Positions 56,601 through 64,000 of a stretch of DNA of 64,000 nucleotides are shown piece after piece. The stretch lies in contig JAJTUP010000103.1 in assembly GCA_021399435.1 (NCBI GenBank), positions 62,001 through 126,000 of the forward strand, read 5' to 3'. The stretch comes from Diaporthe sp. PMI_573. Lineage: Eukaryota; Ascomycota; Sordariomycetes; Diaporthales; Diaporthaceae. The notes under the pieces are model-generated. The model saw nothing but the letters and a program-made list of their open reading frames with translations. It was not told where the DNA came from and ran no database searches. How positions within the stretch are numbered: position 1 is the stretch's first letter; each line of letters begins with the position of its first letter. The position numbers were made by a program, and so were the translations under genes.

Positions 56601-57827
56601 CCAGGCTGAAAAGAAGCGAAGAGGGACAGGAAAATTCAGTTAAAAACGGGCAGGCCAAAGCCAAATCAAAACAGGTTGTGTTGAACGTCTCGTCGATCGT
56701 CATTTCCACGACCGCGTTTGGAGACTTCAGCAAGATGACCATCGTCTCGGAGATCCTCTCGGCCTCCAAGCTCCGATACGCCGGCAACGAGGCGCAGAAG
56801 CTGTGGCGGGTATTTGTCCATCAACCGCAGACCGCGAGATGCCTGGTGTTCTTATTGCTGCTCGGGCTGCTCTGCCAGGAGATTGCGCAGCAGTACAATG
56901 ATGCAGCTAATCATTTCGCCAGCATCCTAAGCCTCGACGTGGGTGTATCCTCCCCTCACGAACTGACATGACGCTGATCGATATCGACAGAGCAACCTGG
57001 ATGCCACGCAATATGCCAAGTGCCACGATTCCGTCGAGACGCTGGGGCTAGTTCTTTGGTGCCTAGAGTCCCTCCACAAACTAAGCAACAGCCTAGAGGA
57101 CACTACCAAGGCCATCCAACAGGCCAGGAAAGATCTGGTGGCGCAGATAACCGAGGTATCGTGCTCCCCCTCAAACGTTGACAAGCCCACCCCGAGACAT
57201 ACGCCGTAGCTAATCATCCCACCGTACATTCAAGGACCGAGCAAACGGAGCCAAGCTTTAGAGAATATATGCCAATACCAGCTAGGAGCCTTCGATACCA
57301 AGTTCCTAGAGCTGATGGCGGCCGCGGTCCGGCTGCGCTCCAGAGTCGAGGTCAACCACCGGCATGGAGAAGCCGTGCCTTTCCCTCATTCTATAAAATG
57401 CCATGTTGTCATTACCATCTTGGGCTAGCTCGTTGTTAATAACCGGCTCGCTCCGGATATAGGCATCTGCCATCCTCCAGCTTAGCGACAATCACAACTC
57501 GATCGAGCAGAACAAGACGATTGAGAGGCTCACGCATGTGACCATTATCTATCTGCCCTTGGGCCTAGTGACCGTGAGTCCCGTTTTGTATCTTCAATGC
57601 CTAAGCCGTGTGACCGGATCCACGGGCTTAACATTCCATCACAGGCCATCTTTGCGATCCCCGACACGCAGGATGTTGTGTACAGCAGCATGGGTCGGGC
57701 CTGGTATATCGGGACACTCCTGATCCTCGTGTCCGCCACGGTAGCGGTCGCTTTCGCCTCGTACATCGTGAAGGTAGTTCGGAGGGTCGGGGGCCCGCTC
57801 AGTGTGGCTAACAGACCGACCGTCTGA
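53693..57827 (+). CDS. Large protein with CorA-like C-terminal membrane segment; 3' end supplied by hAT-E
   Basis: Nine exons fit: 53693-53709, 53791-54381, 54454-56146, 56212-56243, 56329-56938, 56991-57155, 57210-57350, 57481-57573 and 57645-57827. They give 1174 residues, and every intron is GT...AG in correct phase. The start MTFSISSSSHRN comes from a 17-bp first exon. I do not recognise the first 900 residues. They hold a charged helical body (for example LQSDLIKSDIERILFFVSSF) and a low-complexity Gln/Pro/Gly-rich stretch near residues 560-600. A hydrophobic block CLVFLLLLGLLC lies near residue 960. The C-terminus has IEQNKTIERLTHVTIIYLP followed by LGLVTAIFAIPDTQ and a hydrophobic helix WYIGTLLILVSATVAVAFA, the layout of fungal CorA-like proteins, but the GMN signature of true Mg channels is absent. 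The last eight residues and the stop lie inside the left terminal repeat of hAT-E, so the native tail is lost. Confidence 0.7.
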
Positions 57828-60675
57828 CCGACCGTCTGACAGACCATCTTCAAACCGCAGACCGACCGACCGGCAAATCTCATCAGACCGACAGACCAGA
57901 GCTGCCGGTCGGATTGGGTGGTCTGGGTTGGTCTGGGTTGGGGTGGTTTCTAGGGCTGCCATTGGTCAGCTCCAGCTTACCTTCACTTTAAGTTCAATGA
58001 CACGACGCGTCTGCGTGACACGACACGTTTGCCTCAGTGAATTTTCGTGTCATGCCAATCTGTCTGAGCCATTGTCAATTCGTGCTGCATTATCATGTCT
58101 TCTGGCAGAACTACGAGCCACGTGTCGTCAACACCGCAATCTCTTCCATCTCGCCCACCTCCCATCCCGGCTGATGACGGGTTTGAAGGCACGCCCGCCT
58201 CATGCGAGGCTACAACTGACGAGACAGATGCATCACCATGCGAATTTGAAATCGATTGGGAGAATATCTGGCACGGTGGCAAACGACTTATGGGCGCCAA
58301 AAAGAGGCCCCGTCACAGGCGGGTCATCGGCACCAAGATCAAAGAGTCGTGGATATACCGACATGGCGCCAATTTGGAGCATCACGGGGTACGTTACTGG
58401 CTTTGCAGGATCTGTCATGTGAAGAAGAGCTATTCGACAGCCCTATACGTCTCATCCGGGACGTCTCATGCCGCGAGGCACCTGCTCCGTCAGCACCAAA
58501 TCACGGAGGCAGGGGAGAGTGGTCCCGGCTTGGCGACTCCGTTTACGTTGGCGGCGACGTCTGGCTCCTCGATATCCCGTCTATTGTCGCGGCAGGCCAG
58601 CCTAGGCTTGCAGCTTGCTTCCCATTTTGATGAAGGAACATGGAAAGCTCGCTTCGTGGACTGGATCATAATCGAAGATGTCACCTTCCGACAGGCATCC
58701 AGCGAGCGCCTTCGGTGGCTGATAGCGAATGGTGGGGAGCTTGCAAGTCAGCTACTTCCGGAACATCACACCACAGTTTGTTCATGGATCCGCCAAACCT
58801 TTGAATCCCGACGGCAAATCATTGTCAATCTCGTCAAGAACGCGAGGAGCTCAGTTCACCTAAGCTTCGATCTATGGACTGCTTCTAACGGGTTCGACTA
58901 CGTCAGAATCGTCGGCCACTTCGTTGACAGCAACGGCGAAAAGCGTGATGTCCTTCTTGGGCTGCCGCGCCTAGTCGGTCCACACTCCGGTGAGAATATT
59001 GCCCCTTATGTGAAGGGAGTAATCGACCAATACGAAATGGGCTCCAAGCTTGGCTACTTCATGCTTGATAACGCTGAGAGCAACGATACCTGCCTGGAGA
59101 CGCTCGCGAGATGGTTCCCAATGGACGTTGGCCGACGCCGCTTACGTTGCATCGGCCACATTATCAACCTGGTTGTCCGGGCCGTCATCTTCGGCTCAAA
59201 CGTTAGCAAATTCGAGACGGAGCTTCGTGGGGCTACGGATGAATTCAGTTTTGACATTTGGGCCAAGAAAGGGGCCATTGGCAGACTCCACAACCTTGCC
59301 ACATACATCCGCCGGACGGACCAGAGACGACAGGCGCTTCGGCGTTTCCAGACCGAGCTCGCAGGGGACGATGCCATATTTACATTGGAGATCGTTGTTG
59401 ATGGCAAGACACGCTGGAACTCAATTTACAGTATGATCACACGTGGTATGCCAGTCTGGCCTTGCCACCTGTGTTGGACATTTGCTGACTCCGGATTGAC
59501 TTATCCTAGCACTCGAGCTGCGCAGCGCTATCGAGCTCTATCAATCCCGCTGGCAAAAACCGAAATATGACCCGGTCCACCGTGACCTAACGAAGGACTT
59601 CCTCAACGCTGCGGACTGGGTTAAATTAGAGCGCTTCCACGATTTCCTAAAGCCGTTCTACATCCTTACGAAGACTATGGAGGGCAACGCCAACAAACCG
59701 GGCGCAGAGGGCGGGCATGGTGCAGTGTGGGAGACCCTCAAGACAATGGACTACCTGTTTGTCAAATTCAAGCAGGCCGCGGAGGAAACTCAGTTCGAGG
59801 AGCCCTCCCATTTTAAGTCGGGAATCAACTGCGGATGGGCGAAGCTTGAAGACTATTACGTCAAATCGGACCGTACACCTCTCTACCGAGCAGCGCTAGC
59901 CCTTTACCCATCATATGGGTATGACTACTTTGAGCGACACTGGAAAACCGCAATGGATAGGCCGCAATGGTACAGCGACATGCAGTCCGCTGTGGGTAGC
60001 CTTTTCGACGACTACGTCCGACAGGCTGAAGTTAAGGCTCAAGCTCAAGCGGGGCTTTTGGAAGGCGAAGTCGATGAGATTGAAGCTGACGTTAACGACT
60101 ACAGTTCATTTGGGAAAAGATCAATCCGCTCCTTGAATAGACAGCGAAAGAAGGTCAAGGCAGTTAGCGAGCTTGACATATTTCAGACACGGCCAATTTA
60201 CGCGCATGATCTTGACGTTGCAAACCCTCTTGAATGGTGGAATCGACATCAATTGGAATATCCAGTCTTGTATCAAATGGCGCTAGATCTATTCTCAATT
60301 CCTGGCATGAGTTCTGAATGCGAAAGGGTGTTTAGCCAGACCAAGAAAATGATCACTGACGAGCGCAACCGGCTAGCACCTGAGGTAGTCGAGGCCGATC
60401 AGCTTCAAAAACAGTGGCTAATGAGAGGGCTGGTAGTCTAAGTACGTTAGTAGTGCCTGCGTAGAAGAGCAAAAAGGGTTTCATTGTATCCTGTAACCAG
60501 CCAGGAAATCATTTTAATTGCACTGGTAAAACCTCGGTATGGGGCTATCAGACCGACCTAGGCCGACCGGCCGCGCACCCAGACAGACCAAGACCGACCG
60601 ACCGGGAGCCTTGACCAACCCAAACCGACAGACCGAAGGGGCCGGTCTAGGTCGGTCGGTTTGTTAGCCACACTG
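57800..60675 (+). mobile_element. hAT transposon E (2876 bp)
   Basis: Terminal inverted repeats begin CAGTGTGGCTAAC at 57800 and end as its inverse at 60675. Each is followed inward by an array of GACCGACCG / CGGTCGGT words (57812-57900 and 60550-60662), the likely subterminal binding sites. A complete transposase lies between. No 8-bp duplication is visible (GGCCCGCT versus TGCCAGAA). The left end lies in the last exon of the CorA-like gene and supplies its stop codon. Confidence 0.9.
58095..60441 (+). CDS. hAT-E transposase, apparently intact
   Basis: Two exons, 58095-59445 and 59510-60441, with a 64-bp intron (phase 1), give 760 residues. Motifs: a BED-like finger (CRICHVKKSY followed by H-x5-H near residue 130), VHLSFDLWTASNG, LGYFMLDNAESNDT, RRLRCIGHIINLVVR, GAIGRLHNLATYI, VDGKTRWNSIYSM, ALALYPSYGYDYF and the dimerisation block YPVLYQMALDLFSIPGMSSE then CERVFSQTKKM. 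All catalytic regions are readable and no stop or frameshift was found. With intact termini it is one of the best candidates for a currently mobile element in the window. Confidence 0.9.
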
Positions 60676-62257
60676 TGCCAGAAAGCTTCAAAAGGCGCTT
60701 ATGGCTAAGGGAAAAGACGGCGTTACATGGTTGCGACGGATATCTGAGCAGCCCTTGGCAAAGAAAGCTGTGACTGAGTGGAAGGAACAATGGAAACAGG
60801 CAAATTTCACCAGCCTTGTTATCTGGTACAACGATGCCAGGAAGGTAATTAAAGTTCAGGGGACAACAGAAACACAAGAATTCTGCATTTACGGTGTGTT
60901 TTAAGAGGTCGGATGTGCTGGCGGGAAACAACCTGTACATATTTAAAAAGTGATTCAGACTTCGCTGTCATACCAACAAGGGAGAAGGTTCACCTCGTCC
61001 AAGTGGCAAGCTATACTGTTCCACTTTCATTCATGAACGACTGCTTCGGAAGATGCCTAATCCGTGAGTTTTGCGTGCCGTTGGAAGGCATTCCTCCAAT
61101 ATTTATTCACTCCGCTCGAACTTGATTAGCGGTTGGATAAGAACAAAGGTCGCACATTATGTTCCATCCAACACGAATCCTGCCGTGCCTGGAGCTCTAC
61201 GGCTTTGTCATGTTTGGGAAACAGCTGAGCCATCTTTTGTAGCAGTTGCGGCACCTCAACCAAGCATCCAAATGAACATAACCTCGGAACTTACCCTGAA
61301 CGGCGTATCATATTTGCGTCAGGATGTTAAGGTACAGGATTTTGAATGTATAATTTTTTATTCTCAATGTTCAGCCCCCGGGCAAGGGGATGTGGTGGTT
61401 GTGGGGAAAAGAGCCGCAAATTGTGCAAGCTCTTTCTAGCCAGTCATCTCAACGCCAAGTCTGGGCTCCTGTTGAATTGTATGCGAAGATGCTTAGTATT
61501 CAGACTATTCTAGCTTCGTGTAAGTGTACCAGAGGCCCCCTATATATATTCGTCTTACAGGAATAAAGATATTCCCTATTAATAATACACTTGGTCTAGA
61601 ATATTCCAACAGCTCCTGCGGCCACGCTACATCGTCGATTAGAATTCCATTAATCTGGTCAGCATGTTCTACAGTACAATTCATTATACAATTCTGCTAA
61701 TCGTCAACACAAATCAACCAACCAACCAATCAACCAATCAACCACGAGCTCGACATCGCGGTTGTGTCAGGTGTCAGTCCTCTGCAATGTGCAGCGGAGA
61801 CGTGAGACACCGAAGAGATACTGATAGAGAGGCGAGTATGGGACGCCACTCGTCAAGAGCGAGTCGATGAATGCCTGCACCTACTGACCCTGGTTGTATA
61901 GAGTTCGCAGCACCTTTTCCTTTTCCTCGCCGGACTGGTGTGAGAATCAGGTCATAAAAGTCCTAGCAGTCACCCACACTGGTGTCCGATTTGGGAGGGT
62001 CTGCCGCAAATTTAGCGTCACACATCTGAAAAAGAAGATAAATTGTCCTCCCCATCTTGCAGCACTGTACAGTACTGATGCTGTAGTCAATGCGCGCAAA
62101 ACAAAGCCTTTTCTCTGTTTATTACATTGTTGCCTGATATTTAATAGACTGAGAAAGGCCCAAGGTCATATCCATTGTTTTGTCTATCTTCGCCATCCGT
62201 CTTTCCATAAACCACATCAATCAGCCTGAACCGAAAGACGCCGCCAAAGTTGTCACA
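60676..62257. other. Region between hAT-E and SOD-like gene
   Basis: Plus frames 60701-60904 and 61071-61439 have no recognisable signature; the first starts only 26 bp after hAT-E and could be a remnant of whatever was interrupted. At 61706-61746 there is a short tandem run of CAACCAAT-like units. The right end should be the SOD-like promoter. Confidence 0.4.
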
Positions 62258-63151
62258 ATGCGTGTTTCAGCTGCTGCGGTCGTCTTCATTCTCATGAGCG
62301 TCTCGACTGGAGCAACTGGCGTTCGTCACTGCTTTCCTCTTCTTCGCTCCTTAGTCCTGCCTGCTGACGATTTCCTTTCAGAGACTTGGAGATGCTGCAA
62401 TCGTCACTAACAACCCTTTTGGAGTTGTGTACAAGGCAACTCTGCCTGACATTCCTTTCAACAAAAACGCTTTCCCTGATGGAGGAAATGTGAAGGGCTC
62501 CATATATGCTCTCTCAAGCCCGGATGGTACAGGCGTAACCTTCAAGGTACAATTTTCCGAGTTGCCCAAAGAGGGTGGCCCTTTCTGTGAGTTAAGCTCT
62601 CATTTCACTATGATCCTCACTAACAGGCTCTAGTGTATCACCTTCATGAGGCACCGGTTCCAGACGATGGCAATTGCACCGCAACATTAGCTCACCTTGA
62701 CCCGTTCAAGCGCAGCGAAGTGATCCCGTGTGACCCTACTGCCCCCCAGACTTGTCAGATTGGCGACCTTTCAGGAAAGCACGGCAACATCACGTCTGAG
62801 GTTTTCAACGCTACTTACACTGAAAACTATGTTTCGCTCGAGGAGGGTACTGTTGCCTTTTTCGGAAACAGAAGCTTCGTCCTCCGCTTCGGAAACAAGA
62901 CCCGCATCACCTGTGCCAATTTTGAAGGTGTCGACCTCGATGGCTGCACTGCGACTAGGGCTGACCCCTCAATCCCACTCGTCCCCGGATTTAATCCGGG
63001 GACAGCTCCCAACGCCGGTGATGATAGGGGGAATAAGGCCACTGCTAATGGCGCCGGTCCACCAGGGAATATATCTCCTATTCCGGCAGTTAGTAATGCC
63101 AGTGTGTCTACACTAGAAGCCGGAACCGCGGCTTGTGCAGTCATGTTCTAA
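62258..63151 (+). CDS. Cell-surface Cu-only superoxide dismutase-like protein
   Basis: Three exons, 62258-62320, 62382-62586 and 62634-63151, give 261 residues. The first exon encodes a signal peptide (MRVSAAAVVFILMSVSTGATG). The body matches fungal GPI-anchored Cu-only SODs of the SOD4/5 type: YHLHEAPVPDDGNCTATLAH contains two Cu-ligand histidines, then HLDPF, QIGDLSGKHGNI (third ligand), YVSLEEGTVAFFGNRSF and TRITCANFEG (second disulfide Cys). The C-terminus is Gly/Pro/Asn/Ser-rich and ends in a short hydrophobic tail (AGTAACAVMF), compatible with a GPI signal though weak. Cu-only SODs dismutate extracellular superoxide. Oddity: the position where the family has the fourth Cu-ligand His (before NKTRITCAN) reads VLRFG, so the ligand seems replaced. 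Splice donor 1 (GTTCGT) is non-optimal. Confidence 0.8.
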
Positions 63152-64000
63152 GGGCTACCGGGTGTCGACAAGATAGATAAACGTATTCTGATGAACTGGA
63201 AGATCGCATATGTTCTCGGAGAAGAAACGTAGTGTATGAAGATAGTTGAATCTTGACATCACAATACTGTGGTACACACCACAACTCGGATCAGGACGGC
63301 ACTGATGTTCTTCTGTGACTTGTGGGGGGGGGGGGCAGATGACACGCTTTGCCCAAGAAAGAAAAGTCTCGAAGGGACGAATGGTGTGTCCTTTATAGGC
63401 GGCACATGTGCCAGAGAGAAGTCCCTATTGTCTGGAGACGTAGGCCGTGTTTGAGGAAGACCAGCGTAAGGAAGCACTTGTATTTTGGAGACCCAGTAAA
63501 GAAAGAAAGACACAATAACGCGAAATCCTTAAGCAATCATTTTTAGAAAGGCTTTGTCCACCACGAACGGGGAGCAGGTGCAACCAGTCGTTGGCTGAGG
63601 TATCATTTGAACCTTGGGACCTCGTTAGAGGTGTTAGCATCGGTCTGGAAGCGCCAAACTACGTACGGCCTGGATGGTAAGTTCCAAGAAGTTATAATGC
63701 CGAGGTCAGGTAAAGGCATGGTGGAAAGGTTGAGAACCTGTCACAAGCGAGGACAGAGGTGATTGCTTGACTTTCTTCAATGTCTACGCGCTGAATATCA
63801 GTTTGACTTGATGGGTTATTCTTGCAAAATGGTGCCAACTTTTGGCGCCACGGAGTGCCTCGAACCCTATCTCCTTCGAGCGAGTAATTCTGTCATGCAC
63901 GGAATTCTTAGGCAAAAATACATTTAATTGTCGCGATCGAGGTTACAAAATTGGATTGAGCCAACCTTGGCTGTATGAGGGTAAAGAGATGGCAAGTGAA
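63152..64000. other. Terminal region, no gene supported
   Basis: Contains a 12-G homopolymer at 63324-63335. The frames on both strands are short and without motifs. Confidence 0.45.

Noticed and set aside
61706..61746. CAACCAAT-like tandem run as a CRISPR or minisatellite
   Set aside because: Too short and irregular, no spacers; simple sequence only.
1..64000. Giant Starship-type cargo element
   Set aside because: No DUF3435-like tyrosine recombinase captain or matching element boundaries were recognised; the region is explained by separate hAT and pogo insertions.

Overview
The window is nuclear DNA of a filamentous ascomycete (Pezizomycotina; a Sordariomycete is my best guess, not proven). 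Genes carry short 45-130 bp introns with GTxxGT-like donors. Gene families are fungal: a nonribosomal peptide synthetase, a NACHT-ankyrin NLR, a rhodopsin-like integral membrane protein, a P450, a GDSL esterase and a cell-surface Cu-only superoxide dismutase. One transposon copy carries the CpA-to-TpA footprint of repeat-induced point mutation (RIP). No rRNA, tRNA, CRISPR array or prokaryotic feature was seen.

Layout. 1.4-3.9 kb: a PD-(D/E)XK nuclease-like gene running into a frameshifted MYND-family gene, both on the minus strand. 5.6-9.7 kb: an uninterrupted single-module NRPS. 10.2-11.7 kb: a kinase-like gene cut off by a hAT transposon. 11.7-20.3 kb: a transposon pile-up of hAT-A (itself split by a 1177-bp non-autonomous hAT with a perfect 8-bp target duplication), a hAT-B remnant, hAT-D and a truncated pogo/Fot-type element. 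22.0-25.75 kb: a five-exon Uls1/Rad16-like SNF2-RING translocase, divergent from an intact hAT transposase (hAT-F, 26.35-28.6 kb). 28.8-32.1 kb: a Goodbye-like/NACHT/ankyrin NLR. 33.0-35.4 kb: a RIP-degraded pogo element with long terminal inverted repeats and TA duplications. 36.3-37.7 kb: a GcvT-fold aminomethyltransferase/O-demethylase-like enzyme. 39.4-40.5 kb: a secreted GDSL esterase. 44.6-47.5 kb: hAT-C, intact ORF. 48.1-49.6 kb: a rhodopsin-like membrane protein with a one-base frameshift. 50.6-52.7 kb: a P450 with a frameshift and a stop codon. 53.7-57.8 kb: a nine-exon protein ending in a CorA-like membrane tail, its 3' end formed by hAT-E (57.8-60.7 kb, intact ORF). 62.3-63.2 kb: the Cu-only SOD-like protein.

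This reads as an accessory, rearranged region: lone enzymes and a self/non-self-recognition type receptor sit between at least six hAT elements and two pogo copies, and several host genes are broken at element edges. The NRPS, P450 and membrane protein are too far apart and too damaged to call one biosynthetic cluster. Exon models were built by hand from splice consensus, reading frame and family motifs; sums of exon lengths were checked to be divisible by three except where a frameshift is reported.
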